Counted from the first letter of the stretch, positions 46,983 to 58,442 are shown. The stretch: 64,000 bases of DNA from Bradysia coprophila (GCF_014529535.1 NC_050736.1:4030001-4094000), one strand, 5' to 3'. The notes: generated by a model not told the origin, from the sequence alone. A program made the numbers and translations.

Positions 46983-47402
46983 ATACTTTCAATTCACTCA
47001 ACATTCTCATATGAAGAATGTTGAGGGTTTACCCGATTCTTCTTCTTTCTTATTTTATACCTGAAATGCCTAACAAATTTGAAATACTTTATACCTGAAA
47101 TCAAACAAGGTTTGCCACAAGAAAAGCAACTTCGTCTCGAACCATTCACCATTCCTCGAACATAAAACACCCTTTACAGTTCTTGTAGTATAAATAACTA
47201 TTATATGTTTGATAGAAGCTGCAGTGAACGTCAAAATAACAATCCCTATACATGTGTAGTGTATTTTATTAGAGAAGACCCATTGGAAACTGTTTTACCA
47301 CTAAAAAATATACCGCTTTTGTGAAGTTGGCTGTAATTTAGCACATAAAACAGTCAAAAAGAAACAAGGTACTATCATCAGTTTCGTCAACTGAAGAGAT
47401 TT

Positions 47403-47882
47403 ATAGGTTTGTTCCAATTAACTGTAAACACGAATTTTCACTGGCCGAACGAACATGACTTCATTAATAGAAATCGGTTTTCATACATTGATGAGGTTGC
47501 GTCTCTGAGGATGAAATTTTACAATTCGTATAGGTTTGTTCCAAGTAACTGTAAACACGAACATTAACAACCCGAACAACGACAATTTCATCCACAGCAA
47601 CGTCGCTTACGTGATATTTCATACAAATCGAGCAACGTCGCCTACGCGATTTACAAAGAGATATTATTGAGGTTATGATTCTATGGATGAAATTTGACAA
47701 TTCATATGGCCTTGGAACAACCCTATGGCCTTGGCACCGAAGCTGACTTTGACATCACTCAATTAGAAGGCCAAACACACACCTGTTGACTATTTTCAAT
47801 TTTTTTTGATAGCCATTGATATCCTCTATTTGAGTGACGTCAAAGTCAGCTTCGGTAGTGCGTTGCCTTGGAACAAACCTAT
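47403..47882. mobile_element. Cluster of related TIR elements (TAGGTTTGTTCC family)
   Basis: The terminal block TAGGTTTGTTCCAA followed by CTGTAAACACGAA occurs at 47403 and again at 47531; inverse ends GGCCTTGGAACAA(A/C)CCTAT occur at about 47708-47724 and 47863-47882. So 47530-47724 looks like one full element, and 47725-47882 contains another inverted pair (ACCGAAGCTGACTTTGACAT and its inverse). They appear nested or adjacent. The same ends with TTCTTCC instead of TTGTTCC bound the element at 50023-50192. Confidence 0.65.
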
Positions 47883-48987
47883 TTGAATGTTAAAGCTAAG
47901 TATGTATACAACCAGCCGCAGCCGGTGAAATGAAATTTTGACACAAAATATATGGGCAGTCTGTAACATTTTTCAGCTCGTGTGGAAAAATGTATGAGAA
48001 TTTTATTTCACCGTCTGGTTGTGTGGCTGAAGATGGTAAAATTTTTCTTTCGCGTTGTATTTTATAGAGAGATAATATGGCTCCGTCTCCACGTACAGTC
48101 CCGGAATTATAAGAAGTTACATTTACAATCCAATTCTCCTTATTCAATCCACATGCATTGTCAACGTTACGACATTTACGTGTGTATATGTATTATATTA
48201 TGTATTATAACGTGTAAATCGCATGTGGAATGAATAACGTCGATTTAATTGTAATGGTTGAAACTGTAACTTCCTATAATTCTTCCACTGTATTTCTCTG
48301 ATTTTGGGGAGCAACAAAATCCCGTGTAATTTTGGTGATGTAGTTAAAATTGGCAAACTTTATACAAATTTGATCCATATTATGCATGATGCCATTTAAA
48401 TGGGAATTTTAATTCACCTGGATATAGATAATTCTGACAGTGACAGTCGCGTTTGTGTGAAAATCCCATAGTTTTTTATTGTTATGTTGGACTGTCATAC
48501 AAACCTGCCTGTCAAAATTGTCAAAACAACAGATCAATCTTCTTCGGTCGAATGTCAGTTTGTTCGATTTTAAAAACGTAAAATTATAACACTGAAAACG
48601 AGTAATTTTGTTAATTTTAATCGAAGTTGAAGGACGACAAAATAAAGTCCTTATAAGGAGGTTACACCGATCACACCTTTACGGTTCGTAAAGTTCGGAA
48701 GGTTCGGAAGTATGATTAATTTCATGAACTTTTGACATTTCTTCTATTTATTTTATAAGAAAAGCCTACGAAATAGCCACACTCACGAGCTTTACGAACC
48801 ATATAATGATTTACCCCCAATATGAGTGACATACAGACATTATAAACAATATATATTACACACTTGTCACGAAGAAGTCGACACTTTCCGAGACTGATAG
48901 TGACAAGTGTGTACTCTATTTTATTATATAAGCGAAAACGAGACAACAACATAGACGTGAAGTGTAATTTTTGAATTATTCTCCTAG

Positions 48988-49244
48988 TTAAGAGCGTTCA
49001 CCCATTGGCAAAATTCTAGCCTACATTTGTGCGCAAAAATATTAGTTTTTGGATGATTTCTGTGAACCAAAATCTTTTTTTCTCCAAGTGGGTAAAGTTA
49101 TGACATACAAACCAATTTTATCTTTAAAAGTAACACATTTTTGCATGTTTTAATGGTTTTACTTTTTCAAAAAAAGATTTTCGTTCAGATTATTTTTGCG
49201 CACAAATGTAGGCTAAAATTTTGCCAAGGGGTGAGCGCTCTTAA
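48988..49244. mobile_element. piggyBac-type MITE with TTAA ends
   Basis: The ends are TTAAGAGCG and CGCTCTTAA. The inverted repeats run about 55 nt: AAATTCTAGCCTACATTTG then TGCGC on the left, GCGCACAAATGTAGGCTAAA on the right. TTAA is present on both sides. A diverged copy is at 5158-5402. It shares its right TTAA with the neighbouring element. Confidence 0.75.
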
Positions 49245-49646
49245 GAGCTTCCGAGCGTACGCTGAAGTTGTAGCCTACATTTCTGCGTTTCGAAATTTTT
49301 GATCGTTGATATCTTTTTACGAGAGCCCCTTTAAAAAAATGTAAGACCACATTTTCGAGTAAAAATATGTCAGCTTTGAATAAAAAATAAAATTGTCTGC
49401 GAAAGTTCCATGTGCTTTGAGAAAAGTGTACCTTTGATGCAAATTTGGGGCATCGGTACAGTTTTCTCAAAGCACATGAACCTTTCACAGACACTTTTAT
49501 TTTTTATTCAAAGCTGACATATTTTTCCTCGAAAATGTGGTCGTACATTTTTCAAAAAGGGCTCTCGTAAAAAGATATCAGCGATCAAAAATTTCGGAAC
49601 GCACAAATGTATGCTACAATTTCAGCGTACGCTCGGAACCTCTTAA
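49241..49646. mobile_element. 400-bp near-perfect palindromic piggyBac-type element
   Basis: Arms of about 190 nt are inverted copies with few differences: left TTAAGAGCTTCCGAGCGTAC, GTAGCCTACATTTCTGCG, GATATCTTTTTACGAGAGCC; right GGCTCTCGTAAAAAGATATC, CGCACAAATGTATGCTAC, CGTACGCTCGGAACCTCTTAA. The centre is a short GTACC...GGTAC spacer. Both ends are TTAA. Outer blocks resemble those of the neighbour at 48988-49244. No coding capacity. Confidence 0.8.
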
Positions 49647-50022
49647 GTAATTTTGACATCCGAACACCGCGCGTATGTCATAAAATTCTTTTACTTTACT
49701 AGTGAGGTAATATGGCTATTCCCTCACTAGTGAAAACCTTTTCCCTCGCACGTAAAGTACAATGTTATAATTTACACGTGAAATAATTTGATACTTCGTA
49801 TCACGTATCACGATGAGTAAAAGTATCCGAGGGTTTCAGCGTGGATACGAGATATCAAATTACTATACTGGTATAGTAATGTACTATTAGTGGTAAGTGA
49901 GGTAGTTTCCATAGGTGCTCATATGTGGAAAATATTTCATTAAATAAGTCTTTTCTTTTGTGCGCAAATTTAAGTTAATATCAATGTATCTGAACGACAA
50001 CTGTCAAACCGCCGCAGTTAAT

Positions 50023-50192
50023 ATAGGTTTCTTCCACGAATTTTGACAGGCCGAAAACAACCGACCGTCATCCACAGAAGCAAACAAAACCGCAACTTAA
50101 ACAAATTTGTTTGTTAAAACTTCAAAGTGAGGTTGTGTTGGCTTCTCTGTGGATGACGATTGACACTTTGAACGGCCTTGGAAGAAACCTAT
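50023..50192. mobile_element. 170-bp foldback element (ATAGGTTTCTTCC ends)
   Basis: The left end ATAGGTTTCTTCCACG and, read outward, the right end ATAGGTTTCTTCCAAGGCC are inverse copies. An inner inverted pair CGTCATCCACAGA(G)AAGC completes a palindrome around AAACAAATTTGTTTG. The family is shared with 47403-47882. Confidence 0.75.
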
Positions 50193-50627
50193 AACTTTGC
50201 TCAAGTCTCACGATGAATTTTTGGTTACCCGCTTTAATTCTTGAAAACCCTTTCATCCTAATTAATTGAACCTATCTTCAAAAGTGTACGGATCTTTAGA
50301 ACACACGGGTAATGCAACCTAACCAACATAGATATATGCCACACTTCTCACCACTACATACATCCACTTGCAGGATATACAGACGCGGATACCTTTCAAA
50401 GTAAACGTTCCATCTCTTTTCTTCCGTACCATATGAACAATTTGTAGCGATTTAACTGTCATCGTGATGCTTTAAACGGACAGAGTATTGGTGTTAACAT
50501 ATATTTCTCTGTGTAAGCTGTCATTATTTTTTTTTTCGTTTTACGTAGATTAAATTCTGAAATCAATTTTATTTGTCTGTTCATATTTGTTATTTAAAGT
50601 TCGTAGCAGTGAAAATCAACAAAAAAC

Positions 50628-51347
50628 GTAAGAAATTTTACCGAAAGTTCCGAATCAATTGGTATCAAACAATCCAATGATGATGCAAAGATAGTTGATA
50701 CCAGCGTAAAGTGTAGAAATCTAATATTTCATTGCTTGAAGTTGTTCGGTTCATTTTTTTCCGTCACTCGTTCGTACAAAGTGCATGTTGTTTTTATGTT
50801 TGTGTAAGTGATTTTTGGTCTTGCAATGTCTGGCTCAACAGACTTTCTTTTGAGTATTTCATTTATAGAACCAAATTGATTTGATGAATGATTCTATTGA
50901 ATAAATGTCTCTAACTGAAGTGGATTAACAATTCTAAAATGTTACATTACCACAACAAGTAGTTCCTGTGATAGTCTTAACACAGTACACAGTACATGTA
51001 CGTCAATCATTGTCTTCAGTCGCATTTTTATTGTAGTCTGGAAATATGAAATGTGCGTACTGTAATCTCGATTTTCCACTTCTATCAGGTCAATAACCAA
51101 TAAATTCGCTACCAAGAAATTGTTGATTCAAATAATAAGTAATGTCCAAAAGTGATCGTCGTTACGTAGTGTATTAGTGGTCAGTGGCTAATGAATGTAT
51201 TGTCTGATCGACTAATACACCTTGCGCAACTTTAACTAACATTTGAGCAATATATTAGATGAGATTAGATTCATTTCATGGTCCGCAGATACGATTCTAA
51301 GAAAGTTAATTCGTCGATAAGTAATGGATGGATTTTGTATATTTCAG
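50628..51347 (+). other. Atxn7: Candidate 5' UTR intron of the ataxin-7 gene
   Basis: A strong donor (AAC/GTAAGA, exon end 50627) and an acceptor (TATATTTCAG, exon start 51348) lie upstream of the ataxin-7 start, with no coding sequence between. This would place a non-coding first exon just left of 50628. It rests on splice-site appearance only. Confidence 0.4.
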
Positions 51348-51371
51348 ATTTAATCGCTCACTGCCAAGGTT

Positions 51372-51442
51372 ATGACATGAAAACTGTATACTAAATGGCA
51401 CTGAAGAAAGTTATTCGTCCACAAAAATATCCACTGACTTAA
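51372..51442 (+). promoter_or_regulatory. Train of three uORFs before ataxin-7
   Basis: uORF1 (51372-51380) is ATG ACA TGA. uORF2 (51377-51394) overlaps its stop and ends TAA. uORF3 (51395-51442) starts at the next base, encodes 15 residues (MALKKVIRPQKYPLT) and ends one base before the ataxin-7 ATG. If the exon continues from 51348 as proposed, scanning ribosomes meet all three. This would be expected to lower or condition ataxin-7 translation (inference). Confidence 0.7.
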
Positions 51443-51443
51443 A

Positions 51444-54400
51444 ATGTCTTTCGCTTTATCGCCAATGGGTCATCTATTCAAAAACATGACATCAACACGA
51501 GATCAACCCATTAAGCTCTCCACTTTTAAAGGAGCTCAGTGGAAACTATTCGAAGACAGAGTCTCCAACGATTCGCTAACGATCAAAAAATCATCCAGAA
51601 ACTTTGAAAGCAACGACGAAAAATGGCGAATAGAACGACTGAACACCGATGCGTCAGCAATTGTTCGCCTGGATAATAGGGATCGCGACGTCTATGGAAC
51701 TTGTCCGGAACAAGATACATTTCTCGGAGTTTTATGCAACGACTGCTCGGACATTATCAAACCATCGTCTCTGCAAAAACATATTCGTAATCGACATTGT
51801 CAACACCAGTCATCGTCGACCAATCGAACAAATTTTTCGGCGTCTTCGATTAACTCATTTAATACTCATGACAGTGGAAGCGACATGAATGCTCGTTATG
51901 CATATTATCCATCAACCGGTTCGAGCGCACATTACACGTCAACAAACTCGAATAACAAATTGAAAATTATGGTGAGCTCAACAGCATCAAAAAATTTGAA
52001 CCAATCGCCTCCAAAGCCAAAGAGTAAGTCGATAGTTTACACTAAACCAAAACCGAAAAATAGTGGGAAACGAGGACCGACAGGCTCGGAACAAGAGTCA
52101 CCTTCAAAGTCGTTAGAAAGTTCTTTACAGAAAGTTTCCTTAGAGCAATTTAATATCAACACGCAAAAAGTGAAACCGATGATCGTTCTCAGCAAGACAG
52201 TCGTCTCCAATGAACGTAAGCCGTCTCATGTTGGCAGAAGGAAATTGTTGTCTGCATTAAAGGGAAAGGACTGGACTGCTTTCTCTAAAATGGCTGAGAG
52301 AAATACTGAAACTGGCTCTATTGACACTAAATCTGCAGATATAAGCAGCACACGGAAATTAGATATTATGCGCTTAGACTTCAGCGATAGAGGTGTGTTT
52401 GGAATGGCGCCAGAAACCGAAGAACTGTTAGCGGTCGTTTGTAAGGGATGCTCTACAGTCCTGAAACCGCAAGGCATGTTGATACATCAGCAAAACCGAG
52501 GTTGTCTTCATCATGCCACGTCACAAGCTGGGTCATCGAGTTCAACATGGTCGCTGACTAACAGCAGCTATTCCGATTCGAACCGCTATTTGTCAAAGTT
52601 CAGCTCTACACCACAAGTGAAACTACATCCGATCCCAATTACGACAAGCAGTCTAGTTTTATCTATGGCACCGCCAACGTCATGTTCTGTATCACCGCAG
52701 TCGCACCATAAATCCAAGAATCGTTCTGGCAGTCATTCCAAAAGTAAATCGAAACACAGCAAGAAGGGAAGCAATCTACCGTCACCTTCCATTAACCTTA
52801 CCGATGCAATGTTTAATATTGGCACGGCGTGGTCATCGGCATCTGAAACATCATCGCAAAGATCCAATTTCTCCAACAATAATTACGACGCAACCAGTTC
52901 TAAGTCTGTGACCGACTCGTGCATTTTAACGAGTATGGACACAACATCTGTGACGATAGCATCATCAAGCTCATCGTCAAACTCGTCCAGTTCATCTTCA
53001 TCCAGTTCATCTTCATCTTCATCGATGTCATCGACACATGGAAATAGAAATTCTACATCTCAACGGTGTCTGCCTATCAAAGATCGAGAGTATGATGCGG
53101 ATAAACATTGCGGTGTTATATCTCCCGAAACAAATAAGCCATGTACACGGTCTCTTACCTGTCGATCACATACGATATCTTTACGGCGAGCGGTTCCCGG
53201 ACGCAGCAAAAGCTTCGACAAACTATTGACCGAACACAAGAACGCCAAAGAGAATTTCCTTATGACATCGTCCCAGTCTACCGAACTAACATCGAAAGGT
53301 TTACGAGTTAAGGTAAGTATTTCGATAGGTGGCAAAATCTACAAATATTCATTGGGAACTTTAATTGCAGTCGTTTGCCGACATCGAGTCCAGCAGCAAT
53401 TCATCATCCAGTTTCGATTTGGATCGTCGTGCATCGCAGACATGTACTGTTAACTCGAACAGCAACAGTTGTTCTTCGCTAAACTTGCAATCATCTGATG
53501 TTCCAACATCATTACCGGCATCGCTACTAATGTCGCCCATATTGACTAATATCATTACTTCTTCAAATACTTCCGATCGCAATTCAAATAGTCCATTCTC
53601 AACTGCACATGCAGCGAAGTCATTAGAAGCAGAATTTTCAGAAGAAAACGTTCACATGGAATACCTAGACTATGATGCAAACGAAAGTCAACGATTCCAA
53701 AAGGGTAAACGACCTCCTTCGTCCAATGAACTGGCAAACATGTCCGAGCCGGCAAAACGGATGCGAGTGGTGAATTTGGATGATATGTCTCGTGTTAGTG
53801 ATAGTCATAGCGTTCGAACAGTAGATAATTCAAACAAAAACAACGCACTGGACGAAGTGGCTCCACTGATGGCCACCCAATACATTGTTGACGATGGCGA
53901 TCAGGCGGTTTATGAAGGGCAAATTAATCGATCATCGGACATGTCGGGAATTGAGAATGAGACAGTAGAAGCGCTGATGCAATCGCTATCGCCGTATGAA
54001 TTTAGCTTTAACGAAATGGGCCAATTGATGATAACGGAACCGATATTCGCAAATGAAGAACCAAACACTGCCGCACAAAACACGAACGTCATAGGCGATG
54101 ATGCTGTTGTGGACCAACAGTTATCGGAATGTAATATCAATGCCGATGACTTGGACGACATTGATCAATTGGTTGCACCAATCTTTGAGAATTCTGAAGG
54201 TAAGACTTTCGATTGTCGACAAATTGTGTGCCTTGTGGAACGGTTGAATTTAAATGAAAATTTTTTGTTTGTCAGCTGAAGGATTCGATCTAGTTGCATA
54301 CACCATGAAAAAGACATCCGACTCCATAAGTGATACATCATCACCGATCAAAGAAAGTCAGCGATCGAACTACACACTGCTGCTGAAGAATAAACCACGT

Positions 54401-55852
54401 ACTAAACTGCACGACCAAAATTGTAACATCTCAGGTGTGAACGTTCGTCGGCTGGCTGAAATAGATCAGCTCGTATCTGGTGGCGAATCGATTGACGTTG
54501 CAAATAATTTTACTGATGAAAAAATCGGACCAGAATATCAGAATTTATATTCCGACAGCGACGGTACTGATGATGAGACTACTGACGAACAATTCGATTT
54601 GAGGAGCGACGAGCACAGCTTATTTTTCGGATCAAATAATTGCTTTACTACAGATGTGATAGATCAAAACGGTGTTGTGCCTTTGGATAGCGGTAATGGA
54701 TACGGTGAAAAGGAGAACACCGACGATGTGGACGATTTTCGTGGTATACGGAACTGGTATGGCAGCATACCGAAACCATTGAATACCAATCGGTTTGGTA
54801 TGGGCAAGACAAGGGGAGGCAGTGCTTTGCGTCGTAACATTTTGACGGCCAGAAAGTCAAATCCAACACATCAAGCGTATAATTACGCTATTAACAACCA
54901 TTCGATCAAATTCAACAGCAGCAATCATGAAACGACGATCCGGTTAGACCAAAATGGTTCCAGCACGAATACGTTCCAATTACTTCGGACGAATGGTAGT
55001 GTCAGAGCCAATCAGATAATTGCGAGCAATTCGGCCAGTGGGAATGGTGTTGGTGTTGCTTCGGTTTTGAATCGTACAGGTGGTCGTCGTATTGGACAGA
55101 TTGTTCAAACACAAAAATTGAATCGACGACTAATGACTTTAGGCACAGCATTCGATAATGTCACTGCTGCGACTCAATTCGTTCGGCCGTTGAATCCGAA
55201 AGGTAATCAAATTGATGATAAATTGAAAATTCTGAAGCGGGGACTGCACAAGCCCGCGACTGTTCCGGGGAACATACGGTTGAGCAATATTCTACCGACC
55301 GGTACGACAGTGAATGGATTTTCATTGGATGACATCATAGGTGTGTATAGACCACGAAACGAACGAAATATATCAAATCATTCGACGAGCCATTCATCTG
55401 CTCACGAGGTGAATGGAACAGCAAAGAAAATGAAAACTTCCACCCAAAGTAGTCACAACAGTACTAATGTCAAGGCCAACCACACGTCGTCTTCTTCGTC
55501 CGGCGGTCAAAGTGTTTTGAAAAGCAGCGTCTACGCATCAGCCTACAACCCAAAACACTCTTCCAACCGAGCCAATCATCGCGGTACGAGTTCTGCAACA
55601 GCGCCAAATGTAACAACCACAACTGTAACTATTGCAATGACTCCATCAACCAGCAACGGGTCAACAAATAGTTTTCCACCTGCGGTTCCATCAAATCAAC
55701 AAGGCAATTTGATTATGGTAAATGGCACGTCATTGGTTAATAACGCGAATCGTGGACGTTCTCTAATAAAGCCGAGCTTATATTCGCGTAGTGTAAGCGG
55801 TGGAAGTGGCAAAGGATCAGCTAGCGGTACTGCTTCTAATCCACGGAAATGA
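51444..55852 (+). CDS. Atxn7: Ataxin-7 orthologue, SAGA deubiquitinase module subunit
   Basis: Ataxin-7 (yeast Sgf73) anchors the histone H2B deubiquitinase module to the SAGA co-activator in the nucleus. Exons: 51444-53312, 53371-54199, 54276-55852; the introns of 58 and 76 bp have GT/AG borders in phase 0 and phase 1. Product 1424 aa. A first zinc block, DVYGTCPEQDTFLGVLCNDC with H113 and H118, spans about residues 82-120. A second, GVFGMAPETEELLAVVCKGC with H348 and C354, spans about 317-356. The SCA7 domain at about 545-600 has KHCGVISPETNKPC then CRSH. A polyserine run precedes it. The rest is Ser/Asn/Thr-rich and looks disordered, with a basic KSKSKHSKKGS patch near 432. No polyglutamine tract is present. 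The start is the first ATG of the long frame, directly after three uORFs. Poly(A) signals AATAAA are at 56170 and 56325. Confidence 0.92.
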
Positions 55853-57109
55853 GACGAGGACTCGTTTCTAATCATCACCTATTCGAACTCGAAGCGATGA
55901 ATTTTGCTATCGATTTGTTGAATGTCCTGGATGTAAAGTCCGGACAGGTGGTCTTTTTGTACGAGGGCAAAAGGCTGATCAAATTGAAAAATGGATTGAA
56001 CTGATTAAAGCGGCCAATATAAATTTTTCTTTGCTTAATTATCCTCATTGCTTTACTCGCCTATAAAATCTCAACGTTATTTGGCTATAGTCGTGTTATT
56101 ATATCGAATGTTAATCGATTCCAATGGACCGAATTGATGGCATTACATTTATTAGTGGTGATAATAGTCAATAAAAAGCTAAAATTAGAATTAAATCGAC
56201 ATCCAGTACATACAACTGACACTATCAATTAACTGTTCTTAACAACTTAAATGTCAATACGTGTAAACATGAAGCGTTCATTATCTGTAATTTAATTTAA
56301 TTTAACTTTATTGTTAATTATCAAAATAAATCAGTATTAGGGAGAGTCTATTGAACTACGCCAATTTATTTTTCTTCATTTACTTGGTCTAATGGTCTAA
56401 CAAAACCATCTCTGAAATATCGATGTCACACCATCCACTGGCTGCCAAAAGGCCCATCGGGGGAAAGGTCCATGAAATCTTCGAAAAGCCAATAAATTAA
56501 AAATTTTCATATAAAAATGCAAAGGGCTCTTTGGGAAACGCGAAAATTCCTAGGCCTGTACTGACACCATCTCTTTCGATAAGAAATATAAAAGTGTCTC
56601 CCGACTTACGTTTTCAATATCAACGAACATAGCTCAATGTGATTCAGCCGGCAGAAAATCTGTGCATTTTGGAAGCATCCAGAGCTAATTTCGAACAGAA
56701 TTTCGTTAGTACATATTAAGCTAAGTTCGCTGATTTCGAAAGCGAAAGTCAGCAGTTGTACATGCTCCAGAACAAATATTTTCGGATCAAATTCATCGAG
56801 TCACTACCCATACATATTTGGTGTCGTTGGAAAGCTGAAGCCAGTAGCAGTCAGGGAAAACAGTTATCCATTGTTTCTGTTGCTTTTTGGTTTCAGAACC
56901 ATTACAAGCTCGGAAAATTAGCCAAATTTTCCCCATATTTTCAAGTGTTCATATCTCAGTGTAGGTAAATTTTAAATCCAATTAGACCATATCTGCCCGA
57001 AAGTACTCACAATTACCTTTCCAACTTCATCCTGATGACTACGTAGCTTTTATCTGTCAGGAAACAACTCTATAAGAAAAGTGCACGTTTTCGATTTTTT
57101 TAGCCACAC
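55853..57109 (+). other. 3' flank of ataxin-7, with poly(A) signals and a protein-like frame
   Basis: The likely 3' UTR runs to about 56345; AATAAA occurs at 56170-56175 and 56325-56330. A stop-to-stop frame at 55872-56066 reads unexpectedly like protein (see findings). 56350-57109 holds nothing I recognise. Confidence 0.5.
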
Positions 57110-57314
57110 TGTTAGCAGAGCAGGAATTGACTGCGACTAACGGATATCAACTGATATCCGGACTACAAATAGAATTCCGTGTTTCCCTTTCGGGTGTTTA
57201 TTTGAAAGTGACTTGAGACAACTCTTTTCTTAACTAAGCTTACTAGATCTTACAATTCATTCGGCTCACTACGTTCAATCACAGAACACAGTTATTATCA
57301 AGTGAACTCCAACA
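57110..57314 (-). repeat. LTR (3' LTR in element orientation)
   Basis: 205 bp, starting TGTTAGCAGAGCAGG and ending CTCCAACA on the + strand. It is intact, and almost identical to the other LTR outside the insertion. The purine tract GAGGGGAAG abuts it on the minus strand. Confidence 0.88.
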
Positions 57315-58025
57315 CTTCCCCTCAATTGATAATAACTTTGTACTATGTCTGACCAAAAATGGTCCTAGTTCGTCTTCCCCTCAATCGATTCAACCTGACC
57401 AAACCATATCATGATACGTCTTCCCCTCAAATTAGCATTCAATTTGTACCAAGGTACTGTTGCAATCGACCAACATATTGACCATCGACCGTTGTACCGC
57501 ATCGACCATTGTATCGCATTGATCATTGTACCGCCATATTCGTTGAACCGCTGAGCTATGGACCATGACTTGACCGTCATGTCCGTTCTTCCACCACTGT
57601 TGCCTCGAAATGATATTTTCGTTGATTGGACCATCGACCACATTGCCAATTGACTTAACCGTCATGTCCGATTCTCCACCACATTGTATGGCTTCCCAAA
57701 GAAAATCAGCCAGTGCTCAAATATTTTGCCTATTGCCTCTAGCCTCTTGCTCAATTCTTTTGCACGATGATTTTGCACCAGTATGACATCTCGCAGAATA
57801 TCCGCCATTGCTCAAATGTTTTGCCTCTCGCGAAACCTCTTGCTTTTCTCTAGCCTCTTGCCTCGCCTCTTGCTCAATTCTATTGCACAATTCTGTCCAC
57901 TGGATTAATTTGTTTCCAAAAACTATTTCTACACAAAGCCAATTCTAAACTTTTCAGCTCTTCAGCAAATACCAGAACTTCGATCAATTTCCGCAAATGA
58001 TATTGACTAGCCTGGGCCCATAACC

Positions 58026-58442
58026 TGTTAGCAGAGCAGGAATTGACTGCGACTAACGGATATCAACTGATATCCGGACTACAAATAGAATTCCGTGTAC
58101 CCTTTCGGGTGTTTATTTGTAAGTGACTTGAGACAACTCTTTTCTTAACTAAGCTTACTACAATGAAAGTAAATTGATAGGTATGGCCAAACGTTCAAAT
58201 TTGTTCTAGCCGGAGCACATACGGATTTGCATGGCACCACCTCAAACGAACTCATTTCTAGTGCAAATTTCCACTAGAAATTAGTTCGTTTGAGGTGGCG
58301 CCATGCAAATCCGTATGTGCTCCGACTTGTATGGACTGGCCATACCTACTTATCTACTTTCATTGGCTTACTAGATCTTACAATTCATTCGGCTCACTAC
58401 GTTCAATCACAGAACACAGTTATTATCAAGTGAACTCCAACA
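58026..58442 (-). repeat. LTR (5' LTR in element orientation), split by a foldback insertion
   Basis: Same sequence as 57110-57314 but with 213 extra bases: a 205-bp insertion plus an 8-bp duplication GCTTACTA. The primer-binding site is immediately left of 58026. Confidence 0.88.
58161..58365. mobile_element. 205-bp foldback element inserted in the LTR
   Basis: Ends CAATGAAAGTAAATTGATAG and, read outward from the right, CAATGAAAGTAGATAAGTAG are inverse copies, followed by GTATGGCCA on both sides. The centre repeats CATACGGATTTGCATGG and GTTCGTTTGAGGTG in inverse order. It is flanked by the 8-bp duplication GCTTACTA (58153-58160 and 58366-58373), whose original single copy is seen in the other LTR. 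An 8-bp duplication and CA ends suggest a hAT relative. No coding capacity. Confidence 0.88.

Larger units (their letters stand above)
57110..58442 (-). mobile_element. Non-autonomous copia-type LTR retrotransposon (TRIM-like)
   Basis: Two LTRs of about 205 bp (57110-57314 and 58026-58442, the latter split by an insertion) have TG...CA ends and flank only 711 bp. The whole is bounded by a 5-bp duplication CACAC (57105-57109 and 58443-58447). It reads on the minus strand: next to the 58026 LTR is GGTTATGGGCCCAG, the internal initiator-tRNA-Met primer site used by copia elements, and next to the other LTR is the purine tract GAGGGGAAG. That tract recurs twice more nearby (about 57377 and 57420, as CTTCCCCTC on +). 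No gag, integrase or reverse transcriptase is present, so movement would need another element's proteins. The LTRs are nearly identical, so the insertion is recent. Confidence 0.88.
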
